16,104 nt of DNA from Methanobacteriota archaeon. GTDB lineage: Archaea; Nanobdellota; Nanobdellia; Woesearchaeales; SM23-78. The stretch lies in contig DAOWFR010000071.1 in NCBI GenBank assembly GCA_030637925.1, forward strand, positions 1 through 16,104. Direction: 5' to 3'. Of this stretch, positions 6,621 to 12,586 are shown piece by piece. The notes under the pieces are model-generated. The model did not search any database. It had not been told where the DNA came from and worked only from the letters and a program-made list of their open reading frames with translations. The position numbers and the translations under genes were made by a program. Every line of letters starts with the position of its first letter. Position 1 is the stretch's first letter.

Positions 6621-7820
6621 TTATTTACTCGTCATTATCTCTATAACATCATTATTATTAAGAGGAGCATCCTTGGCTACTGGCTGCTTTGTCTTAAGAT
6701 TTATTGCTTTCACAAAGTTATCTCCTATGTCTGTGTGTACTTTGTAAGCAAACTCCAATGCTGTTGTTTTCTTTGGTACTAAAAAACAATCAGGCAATAT
6801 ATTATCATCCTTATCTGTTAATTTATTATTAGCAACAGGATAAACAGCTATATGATCTAAGAGTTCAAATACTGCTTTGTTAAGCACATCCTGCACTCCT
6901 GTACTATTAGATTTGTTAAGAACATTATTTTTAATAAAGTCAAGTCCTTTCTTTTGTTTATCATTGAGTTTTGAGTCATCAATCATTTCAAACTTATCAT
7001 CACCAGGAACATATTTTATCATTTCATGCTTTGCTGCTTCTTTTAAGGCTAGTTCTGACTCTGAACTACAAGCAACAATGATTTCATCAGGAAACTCTTT
7101 TATTAATTTATCATAATTATCCTTTGCTCCTGCAACATCAATTTTATTAGCAGCTATTATCATAGGCTTGGTATTTTTTCTAAGAAAACCTGCTAGTTTG
7201 AATAAATCATCATCAGTCCATTGTATTACACTCTTATCTTTTAGCTCTGTTTTTTTAAGAGCAGACTCCATTAATTCCTCATCAACTCCCATGCCTGATA
7301 ATTGCTTTGCAAGCACTTTGTGCACTTGTAAATGCTCTTGCTGTATCTGTTTTGCTAATTTATCCCAGCCTTTCTTAAGAATATCATGATACCAATGGTC
7401 TAATTCTACTTCTAAGAATTTTATATCTTCTGTAGGGTTATATGTTCCTGTACTTACAGGCTCTCCTTTTTCATTAGTGCCTCCGCTAACATCAATAATA
7501 TGTATTAAAGCATCTGCTTGGTTAAGGTCATTAAGAAATTGGTTACCCATGCCCTTGCCTTTATGAGCTCCTGGTACAAGACCAGCAACATCTATTAGTT
7601 CTACAGGCACAAAACGATTATTATCAATACAATAACCAAGCCTTGGCTTGCACTTAACCTTAAACTCTTTACTAACACAAGGTATTCTTACAAATCCCAT
7701 CCCATGATTAGGCTTAATAGTAACAAAAGGGTAATTAGCTATCTCTACCTCTGCTAAGGTCATGGCTTTGAAAAAAGTTGATTTTCCACAATTTGGTTTA
7801 CCCACAACACCGATAATCAT
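6621..7820 (-). CDS. ychF: YchF/Obg-like translation-associated GTPase
   Basis: A 399-aa cytoplasmic P-loop GTPase of the TRAFAC Obg/YchF group (COG0012-like, archaeal branch). G1 is GKPNCGKS (7-14), G3 DVAG followed by LVPGAHKGKGMGNQFL (77-96), G4 NKID (225-228) and a G5-like ACSSES (250-255). A helical insertion spans about 135-215 and a TGS domain fills about 325-399. The intact NKID favours GTP, unlike bacterial YchF whose altered G4 (NxxE) prefers ATP. Family members bind ribosomes or tRNA and are thought to tune translation or stress responses; no specific partner is visible here. Length is normal. The ATG at 7820 has no Shine-Dalgarno; a TATA-like TTTAGATAAA lies 31-40 nt upstream. Confidence 0.93.
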   Translation of the reverse strand: MIIGVVGKPNCGKSTFFKAMTLAEVEIANYPFVTIKPNHGMGFVRIPCVSKEFKVKCKPRLGYCIDNNRFVPVELIDVAGLVPGAHKGKGMGNQFLNDLNQADALIHIIDVSGGTNEKGEPVSTGTYNPTEDIKFLEVELDHWYHDILKKGWDKLAKQIQQEHLQVHKVLAKQLSGMGVDEELMESALKKTELKDKSVIQWTDDDLFKLAGFLRKNTKPMIIAANKIDVAGAKDNYDKLIKEFPDEIIVACSSESELALKEAAKHEMIKYVPGDDKFEMIDDSKLNDKQKKGLDFIKNNVLNKSNSTGVQDVLNKAVFELLDHIAVYPVANNKLTDKDDNILPDCFLVPKKTTALEFAYKVHTDIGDNFVKAINLKTKQPVAKDAPLNNNDVIEIMTSK

Positions 7821-7870
7821 ACTGAAGGGGAATTATCAAGTATTCTTAAAGTTTATCTAAAAACTTAGTT

Positions 7871-7879
7871 TTTTATATA
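7871..7879 (+). promoter_or_regulatory. TATA box of the tRNA-Gly gene
   Basis: TTTTATATA, 24-32 nt before the tRNA-Gly 5' end, in the divergent region shared with the YchF gene. Confidence 0.6.
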
Positions 7880-7902
7880 AGAACTGAATAACCTCTCTAC
7901 AT

Positions 7903-7973
7903 ACGGCTGTGGTCTAGTGGTATGATACGAGCTTCCCAAGCTTGGGATCCGGGTTCGATTCCCGGCAGCCGTA
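7903..7973 (+). tRNA. tRNA-Gly (CCC)
   Basis: Acceptor ACGGCTG/CAGCCGT, D arm GTCTAGTGGTATGAT, anticodon stem CGAGC (7928-7932)/GCTTG (7940-7944) with loop TTCCCAA, anticodon CCC at 7935-7937, 4-nt variable loop, T arm CCGGG-TTCGATT-CCCGG, discriminator A. There is no intron and CCA is not encoded. The first base pair is A1-T72 where archaeal tRNA-Gly usually has G1-C72; C2-G71 is kept. The complementarity continues outside the gene (AT before, AT after), so the end pair could be assigned differently. Confidence 0.93.
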
Positions 7974-7980
7974 TAGCTTG

Positions 7981-7986
7981 TTTTTT
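7981..7986 (+). terminator. Oligo-T terminator of tRNA-Gly
   Basis: Six T start 8 nt after the tRNA end, a typical archaeal tRNA terminator. Confidence 0.6.
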
Positions 7987-8035
7987 CATTGTTACAATTG
8001 TTATATACTTTGAAAAAATTGAATTTTAAGTAATG

Positions 8036-8043
8036 TTTATATA
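8036..8043 (+). promoter_or_regulatory. TATA box of the 116-aa gene
   Basis: TTTATATA, 25-32 nt before the ATG at 8068 with no Shine-Dalgarno; leaderless type. Confidence 0.6.
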
Positions 8044-8067
8044 GATTCTCATATTTTCTGGCGTAAA

Positions 8068-8418
8068 ATGGGTTTAGATGAATTTATTAACTCTATGTAC
8101 TTGAAAAAACAAGAGTTTCAGGACGCTCTAAGGCAAGAGGCAAAGAAACTAAAATTAAACGATATAATAAGTGAAATTGAAAGATATACCCCTGAATTCT
8201 TCGACTTAATCGATACTTTTGAAGACGGGCAAGATATCAAATTTAATTTATGCCAAGGTCATTGTGACGTTTCATTCAATAAAAATGAATTAATACTTTA
8301 TGGTTGGGGTGTTGAGATGGTAAGGTTTAAAGGAAAAGATGTAAGAAATTATTATGATATTTGGTCGAAAAAAATTTTAGATGCAAAAGAAGAAGACCTT
8401 AATAATGTTCCATTTTAA
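8068..8418 (+). CDS. Small acidic protein of unknown function
   Basis: A 116-aa soluble, acidic protein that I do not recognise. Residues 1-45 are predicted helical (LDEFINSMYLKKQEFQDAL); residues 57-92 look like a beta-rich segment with two cysteines (LCQGHC); the C-terminus is acidic. The promoter spacing to the ATG supports both the gene and its start. It stands alone between tRNA-Gly and rfcL, on the same strand as both, with its own TATA box. Confidence 0.65.
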   Translation: MGLDEFINSMYLKKQEFQDALRQEAKKLKLNDIISEIERYTPEFFDLIDTFEDGQDIKFNLCQGHCDVSFNKNELILYGWGVEMVRFKGKDVRNYYDIWSKKILDAKEEDLNNVPF

Positions 8419-8453
8419 CGCATTTCTTTTTGAATCAGAACTAAAAGCCAGTC

Positions 8454-8472
8454 AGTTAAGTTAAACTTAACT
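8454..8472 (+). promoter_or_regulatory. Perfect palindrome abutting the rfcL promoter
   Basis: AGTTAAGTTAAACTTAACT has 9-bp arms around a single central base and ends one base before the TATA box. The position suits an operator where a dimeric repressor or activator would affect TFB/TBP binding. Confidence 0.6.
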
Positions 8473-8473
8473 C

Positions 8474-8481
8474 TTTATATA
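8474..8481 (+). promoter_or_regulatory. TATA box upstream of rfcL
   Basis: TTTATATA lies about 60 nt before the ATG at 8540, implying a leader of roughly 30-35 nt without a Shine-Dalgarno. A weaker TTAATAAA at 8508-8515 would give a leaderless start instead. Confidence 0.5.
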
Positions 8482-8539
8482 CCAAGAAACCTTTTCATTT
8501 CAATAACCTTAATAAACCATTACTATTTTCTTCTTTATC

Positions 8540-9748
8540 ATGGAATCAGTTTCATGGATTAGAAAGTACATGCCTAAGAAGCTCAGTGATATTGAGGCTC
8601 GTGTTCGTGTATTGGATGAGTTAAAGAATTTCATTACTAATTTTAAAAAAGGAAAAGCTCTTTTACTCTATGGCTCTAGTGGTGGTGGTAAAACCAGTAG
8701 TGTTTATGCTCTTGCTCATGACTTGGGCTATGAACTGGTTGAGATTAATGCTAGTGACACAAGGAATGCTCAACAGATTAACTCTTTGCTAGGTGGTGCT
8801 TCTAAGCAGGCAAGCTTGTTCTTTAAGAGCAAGATTATCCTGGTTGATGAATTAGATGGTATTACTGGCAGAGAGGACAGAGGAGGAGTACAAGCCATTC
8901 TGAAACTTATTGGTACAAGTGTTTATCCTATTGTTCTTGTTGCTAATGACCCTTATAATAAGAAATTCTCTGGTCTTAGAAAAAAGTCTGTGTTATTAGA
9001 GTACAGAACAAGACCTTATACAAGTGTTCTGAAGTTCTTAAAAAAGGTTTGTAAGCAGGAAAAAATAAGATATGATGAAGAAGCTCTTACAGTGCTTGCT
9101 AGAAGAGCAGGCGGTGATATAAGAGCTGCTATTAATGACTTGCAAAGCCTTGCTTTTGCTGATAAAAGATTAACAAAAAAAGAAGTTGAGGATTACAGTG
9201 ACAGGGATAAAACTGACTCTATAATACAAGCCATGATAAAAGTTTTCAAAACAACTGATATTGATGTTGCTCTTGGTGCTTTTGATAATGTTGATGAAAA
9301 CCTTGATAAAATCTTTTTATGGATGGATGAGAACTTACCCAAAGAATATGTTAAGCCTGTTGATTTAGCAAAAGGCTTTGATGCTTTGAGCAGAGCAGAT
9401 GTTTTCAAAGGTAGGATTATAAGATGGCAATATTACAGGTTCTATGTTTATTGTTATAATTTATTAAGCGCTGGTATTGCTCTTTCAAAAGACGAGAAAT
9501 ACAGAAACTTGGTTAAGTATAAACCAACTTCTAGGATTTTTAAGTTGTGGTTTGCTAAGCAGAGGAATGCAAAGAAAAAAGCTATTGCAGAGAAGATAGG
9601 TGATAAAACGCATACAAGCACTAAAAGAGCTTTGCAGGATACCCTGCCTTATCTTAAGCCTGTTTTTAAGAAGAACAAGAAAGAAGCTGAAAAGATAACT
9701 AATTATTTAGACTTGGATAAGGAACAGGTTGAGTGGCTGAGAAAGTAA
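8540..9748 (+). CDS. rfcL: Replication factor C large subunit (clamp loader)
   Basis: A 402-aa AAA+ ATPase that, with small RFC subunits, opens the PCNA ring and loads it on primed DNA. The N-terminus has the RFC-type WIRKYMPKKLSDI. Walker A is GSSGGGKT (45-52), Walker B IILVDELD (99-106), sensor 1 is in LVAND (133-137), sensor 2 GGDIRAA (191-197). After about 215 comes the helical collar region. Archaeal RfcL proteins are usually 440-500 aa and end in a PCNA-binding PIP box; this one ends QVEWLRK with no PIP-like motif. The Walker A has SSG where PPG is usual. The ATG at 8540 gives the expected N-terminus. The small subunit is not in this window. Confidence 0.95.
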   Translation: MESVSWIRKYMPKKLSDIEARVRVLDELKNFITNFKKGKALLLYGSSGGGKTSSVYALAHDLGYELVEINASDTRNAQQINSLLGGASKQASLFFKSKIILVDELDGITGREDRGGVQAILKLIGTSVYPIVLVANDPYNKKFSGLRKKSVLLEYRTRPYTSVLKFLKKVCKQEKIRYDEEALTVLARRAGGDIRAAINDLQSLAFADKRLTKKEVEDYSDRDKTDSIIQAMIKVFKTTDIDVALGAFDNVDENLDKIFLWMDENLPKEYVKPVDLAKGFDALSRADVFKGRIIRWQYYRFYVYCYNLLSAGIALSKDEKYRNLVKYKPTSRIFKLWFAKQRNAKKKAIAEKIGDKTHTSTKRALQDTLPYLKPVFKKNKKEAEKITNYLDLDKEQVEWLRK

Positions 9749-9759
9749 AAACAACAACC

Positions 9760-9767
9760 TTTATAAA
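9760..9767 (+). promoter_or_regulatory. TATA box of the secreted 170-aa protein gene
   Basis: TTTATAAA about 50 nt before the ATG at 9815. The implied leader carries GGCGAT (9805-9810), a Shine-Dalgarno-like site 4 nt before the start codon. Confidence 0.5.
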
Positions 9768-9814
9768 CAAAAAAAGACTTCTCCACTACTATTAAGTGAA
9801 TAAAGGCGATATTT

Positions 9815-10327
9815 ATGTTTAAGAAAATCTTACCAATAATTCTAATAACACTGCTAATTATTTCTCTAGCAGCAGCATTCAGGTACTCACCAGATGTTAA
9901 GCCTCACACAAGGTTTAATCCTCTTAGATATGGGTGTTATTACTATTATGGCTATGGCAGCTGCCAAGTTGATAATGCTGAATGCAGAGGAGTTCCTGTG
10001 GGCAGGAATAAATGGGTTGACCTAGGAGATGCTTGTAAAAGAAATGAGCCTCCAACATTAACAGGCTTAGAGGATATAACAGTAACTGAAACAGAAGTGG
10101 TTAAGATAACAGCAGAATGTATTGACCAAGACCCTGTTGAAATAACTTATTCTGGATGGACAGATAAGGCAGAAACCTTAACAAGTTATGATGATGCTGG
10201 AGAATACCAGGTAACAATTACTTGCACAGATTCTTTTGAAGAAACAGCAATAGGAACAATAAACATAATAATCAAGGACAAGAACAGAGCTCCTTTGTTC
10301 AGAGCAATGGGTTATAGTGTTGAGTAA
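9815..10327 (+). CDS. Small secreted Ig-like protein
   Basis: A 170-aa protein. Residues 1-21 form a signal peptide (FKK, then a long hydrophobic run ending AAA). Residues 35-75 are Tyr- and Cys-rich (Cys 41, 50, 57, 74), probably disulfide-bonded. Residues 78-158 form a cadherin-like/Ig domain starting NEPPTLTGLEDITVTE, with Cys 102 and 137 able to form the core disulfide. There is no C-terminal anchor, so it is released or held by partners. The domain resembles the membrane-proximal domain (665-747) of the 803-aa protein. The start has a GGCGAT ribosome site. It converges with the next gene, 3 bp between stops. Ligand unknown. Confidence 0.75.
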   Translation: MFKKILPIILITLLIISLAAAFRYSPDVKPHTRFNPLRYGCYYYYGYGSCQVDNAECRGVPVGRNKWVDLGDACKRNEPPTLTGLEDITVTETEVVKITAECIDQDPVEITYSGWTDKAETLTSYDDAGEYQVTITCTDSFEETAIGTINIIIKDKNRAPLFRAMGYSVE

Positions 10328-10330
10328 TTC

Positions 10331-10750
10331 TTATCTGGATTTTTTTCTTGCTTCTAGGATTTTACATCCAACCAGATAATTCTTTAATGCATAATATGTA
10401 CTTCCTAAGCTAGATAAAGAACACATCACCTCATATTTATGTTTACGTTGAAGTGAAATACCATTATCATAAATAGCTATGATTTGCTCTAAATTTTTAA
10501 ATGAGGGTAATACCTCTTCATTAATAGTATTATTATAAAAAAGCTTGAGTTCATGAGTCTTTATTTTAGCTGCTTCTTTATCAATCTGTTTAAATTGAAA
10601 TTTATACTCTTTACAAATATCTTTTACTTTGCTCATACCAAGATCACCTATCCTTTGTCTAATCCAAGTAGGCATGATACAGTTAATTAACTCAAAGTTA
10701 TATGAAAAATTAGCTTGTATAGTTATAACATCCAAGGTTTCTTTGCTCAT
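10331..10750 (-). CDS. Unknown small protein
   Basis: A 139-aa soluble, slightly basic protein, not recognised. It looks mostly helical, with four scattered cysteines (24, 46, 109, 128), a central charged region (KEAAKIKTHELKLFYNN) and a C-terminal ALKNYLVGCKILEARKK helix. The TATA-like GCTTAAAA on the minus strand at 10778-10785 lies 28-35 nt before the ATG, supporting a leaderless start. It is divergent from glyS and convergent with the secreted protein gene. No motif suggests a function. Confidence 0.6.
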   Translation of the reverse strand: MSKETLDVITIQANFSYNFELINCIMPTWIRQRIGDLGMSKVKDICKEYKFQFKQIDKEAAKIKTHELKLFYNNTINEEVLPSFKNLEQIIAIYDNGISLQRKHKYEVMCSLSSLGSTYYALKNYLVGCKILEARKKSR

Positions 10751-10805
10751 CTTAAAAACTAGGAAGATGTTCAGTGTTTTAAGCTTTTCTTATCTTTTCA
10801 GTTAA

Positions 10806-10814
10806 ATTTATATA
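10806..10814 (+). promoter_or_regulatory. TATA box of glyS
   Basis: ATTTATATA, 24-32 nt before the ATG at 10838, no Shine-Dalgarno; leaderless type. Confidence 0.65.
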
Positions 10815-10837
10815 ATCATCCTGCTTAATTCTCGTCT

Positions 10838-12358
10838 ATGAGCAATAAGAAAGAATTCCTACAAGAGCTAATAAGTTTTTTGCAGGGAAAAGGCTTTGTA
10901 TGGGGTCCTGAGCCAGAGATATATGGAGGAACAGCAGGCTTTTACACCTATGCGCCTCTTGGAAAGCTCTTAAAAAACAAGGTAGAAGAGGTTATTAGGA
11001 AAACCTTTCAGCAACAAGAGTTCTTTGAAGTAGAATGCCCTATTGTAATGGAGAGAAAAGTATGGGAGGCTTCGGGTCATCTAAAAGGCTTTACAGATGC
11101 TATGATATCATGTGTTAAGTGCAAATCCAATTTTAGACTTGACCAGTTACTTGAGAATTATCCAGAAACTCATACTTTCAAGAAACCAGAAGAGTACCTT
11201 GAATTTATTAAGAAGAAAAATATTAAGTGCCCCTCTTGTGGAGGGGAGTTCAAACCAGACATAAAAAAGCATGACTTAATGATGAAGACTAGAGTAGGTA
11301 TTGATAAAGAAGCTTATAATCGTCCAGAAACAGCAACAGCAACTTATTTACCATTCCTAAGATTCACTGATTTCTTTAGAAGACAGCCATGGTTTGGAGT
11401 GTTCCAGATAGGTAAGGCTTTTAGAAATGAAATTAGCCCAAGACAGCACATTATCAGGATGAGAGAGTTCACCCAAGCAGAATCCCAGTTATTCATTAAA
11501 GAAGAATTAAAGAATAATTTTGAAAAATACAAAGAAATAGAGAATGATGTTCTTCCTTTATGGGATTATAAGAGTCAGAAAGCAAATAAAAAACCAGAGA
11601 AAATAAAGATAAAAGATGCATTAAAAAAGGGTTTCTTTAAGAGCCAGGCATATGCCTGGAACATAGCAATAGGTTATAAATTATTCAGAAACATTAGGAT
11701 ACCAGAGGATAAGATAAGGATTAGGCAGCATTTTCCTGATGAAAAAGCCTTTTATGCAGATGATGCCTGGGATATAGAGATAAATACAAGGAGCTTTGGC
11801 TGGATAGAAGTGTGCGGTGTGCATGACAGAACAGACTATGATTTAAAACAACATGAAAAATTCAGTAAGACAGAGTTAAAAGCCTTTGATGAAGCAACAG
11901 GCAAGAAATATGTTCCTCATGTTCTTGAGATTGCTTTTGGAACAGACAGGCCAGTGTTTGCTCTGCTTGACTTGTTCTATGAGAAAAAGGAAAAAGAACA
12001 AGGAAAAACAATATTTAAGATTCCTTATCATCTCAGCCCAATACCAATAGCTGTTTTCCCATTAATGAAAAAGCCTGAGCTTGTGAAAAAAGCAAGAAAT
12101 GTATATAACCTGCTTCAAAAAAATTTCTTGTGTGTATATGATGAGACAGGAGCAATAGGCAGGCGTTACCTAAGAGCAGCAGAAACAGGCACAGCCTTTT
12201 GCATAACTATTGACTATGAAACCCTTGAAAAGAAACCTGAAACAGTTACAATCAGAGATAGAGATACAGAGAAACAAGTAAGAGCGAAGATAGAGGAGCT
12301 AAAAGAAACCTTAAGAGCTCTTATTAATGAGGAGAAGAAGTTTGAAGAGCTGAAATAA
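10838..12358 (+). CDS. glyS: Glycyl-tRNA synthetase, archaeal/eukaryotic type
   Basis: A 506-aa class II synthetase that charges tRNA-Gly, expected to be a homodimer in the cytoplasm. The N-terminal part has RGFVWG-like GKGFVWGPEPEIYGG and the motif 1 region (about 35-65). A zinc ribbon with CVKC (92-95) and CPSC (131-134) is inserted in the catalytic domain. Motif 2 is FRNEISPRQHIIRMREF (195-211), motif 3 EIAFGTDRPVFALL (364-377). The HGTP anticodon-binding domain starts near 398 (LSPIPIAVFPL). It is somewhat shorter than typical archaeal GlyRS (about 560-570 aa), with compact insertions. The tRNA-Gly(CCC) gene lies 3 kb upstream; that may be chance. Confidence 0.96.
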   Translation: MSNKKEFLQELISFLQGKGFVWGPEPEIYGGTAGFYTYAPLGKLLKNKVEEVIRKTFQQQEFFEVECPIVMERKVWEASGHLKGFTDAMISCVKCKSNFRLDQLLENYPETHTFKKPEEYLEFIKKKNIKCPSCGGEFKPDIKKHDLMMKTRVGIDKEAYNRPETATATYLPFLRFTDFFRRQPWFGVFQIGKAFRNEISPRQHIIRMREFTQAESQLFIKEELKNNFEKYKEIENDVLPLWDYKSQKANKKPEKIKIKDALKKGFFKSQAYAWNIAIGYKLFRNIRIPEDKIRIRQHFPDEKAFYADDAWDIEINTRSFGWIEVCGVHDRTDYDLKQHEKFSKTELKAFDEATGKKYVPHVLEIAFGTDRPVFALLDLFYEKKEKEQGKTIFKIPYHLSPIPIAVFPLMKKPELVKKARNVYNLLQKNFLCVYDETGAIGRRYLRAAETGTAFCITIDYETLEKKPETVTIRDRDTEKQVRAKIEELKETLRALINEEKKFEELK

Positions 12359-12372
12359 TTCTAACGCAAAAC

Positions 12373-12382
12373 ATTTATAAAT
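12373..12382 (+). promoter_or_regulatory. TATA box of the tRNA-Phe gene
   Basis: ATTTATAAAT, 26-35 nt before the tRNA 5' end and just after the glyS stop. Confidence 0.6.
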
Positions 12383-12435
12383 AATATTCTAGTCTTAAGT
12401 GTTTATTGGGTCGGTAGCTCAGACTGGGAGAGCAC

Positions 12436-12457
12436 ATACACTATAAGTGTAGCTCAA
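12436..12457 (+). other. tRNA-Phe intron 1 (22 nt, position 27/28)
   Basis: Bulges AC|A (12434-12436) and AA|T (12456-12458) flank a 4-bp helix GAGC (12430-12433)/GCTC (12452-12455). The inner helix is TACAC/GTGTA with loop TATAA. The outer helix is not evident, so the motif is the relaxed type typical of noncanonical archaeal introns. Excision is needed to make the perfect anticodon stem. Confidence 0.82.
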
Positions 12458-12467
12458 TACGCTGAAG

Positions 12468-12482
12468 AAGCAATCCTCAGTC
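12468..12482 (+). other. tRNA-Phe intron 2 (15 nt, position 37/38)
   Basis: Outer helix TACG/CGTA, central helix CTGA (12462-12465)/TCAG (12477-12480), bulges AG|A (12466-12468) and TC|A (12481-12483). Both helices are perfect. The remaining 8 nt form only a loop, so this is a bulge-helix-bulge without an inner stem. Very short for an archaeal intron. Confidence 0.85.
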
Positions 12483-12491
12483 ACGTAGGTG

Positions 12492-12522
12492 AATAGCATA
12501 AGTAATTGTGTGCTATCCTGAA
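12492..12522 (+). other. tRNA-Phe intron 3 (31 nt, position 46/47, variable loop)
   Basis: Bulges TG|A (12490-12492) and AA|T (12521-12523) flank the 4-bp helix TAGG (12486-12489)/CCTG (12517-12520, one T-G wobble). The inner helix ATAGCATA (12493-12500)/TGTGCTAT (12509-12516) has eight pairs with one wobble. Removal leaves a standard 5-nt variable loop. Confidence 0.8.
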
Positions 12523-12558
12523 TCCTGGGTTCAAATCCCAGCCGACCCACTTATTCCT

Positions 12559-12579
12559 ATTTTTAGAATTAGTTTTTTC
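12559..12579 (+). terminator. Oligo-T tracts after tRNA-Phe
   Basis: T-runs at 12560-12564 and 12573-12578 follow the tRNA and precede the convergent platform-protein stop at 12587. Confidence 0.5.
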
Positions 12580-12586
12580 TTACAAA

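Larger units (their letters stand above)
12408..12549 (+). tRNA. tRNA-Phe (GAA) interrupted by three introns
   Basis: The acceptor GGGTCGG/CCGACCC, the D arm GCTC-AGACTGGGA-GAGC, the T arm CTGGG-TTCAAAT-CCCAG and discriminator A are clear. The unspliced middle gives no valid anticodon arm. Removing 12436-12457, 12468-12482 and 12492-12522 yields position 26 A, anticodon stem CTACG/CGTAG (all five pairs Watson-Crick), loop CT-GAA-G-A with anticodon GAA (12464-12466), and variable loop GTGTC. The spliced length is 74 nt with G15 and C48 available for the Levitt pair. Introns fall at 27/28, 37/38 and 46/47. Such multi-intron tRNAs are best known from Thermoproteales. CCA is not encoded. Confidence 0.9.

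Noticed and set aside
7903..10838. Functional linkage of tRNA-Gly and the glycyl-tRNA synthetase gene
   Set aside because: They are separated by several unrelated genes on both strands and have separate promoters; the closeness is most simply chance.
12435..12451. Anticodon arm read directly from the unspliced tRNA gene, giving anticodon TAT (Ile) or ATA
   Set aside because: Position 33 would be C or the stem would have a mismatch, and the variable region would be about 70 nt. The three-intron reading gives a perfect tRNA-Phe with no leftover bases.
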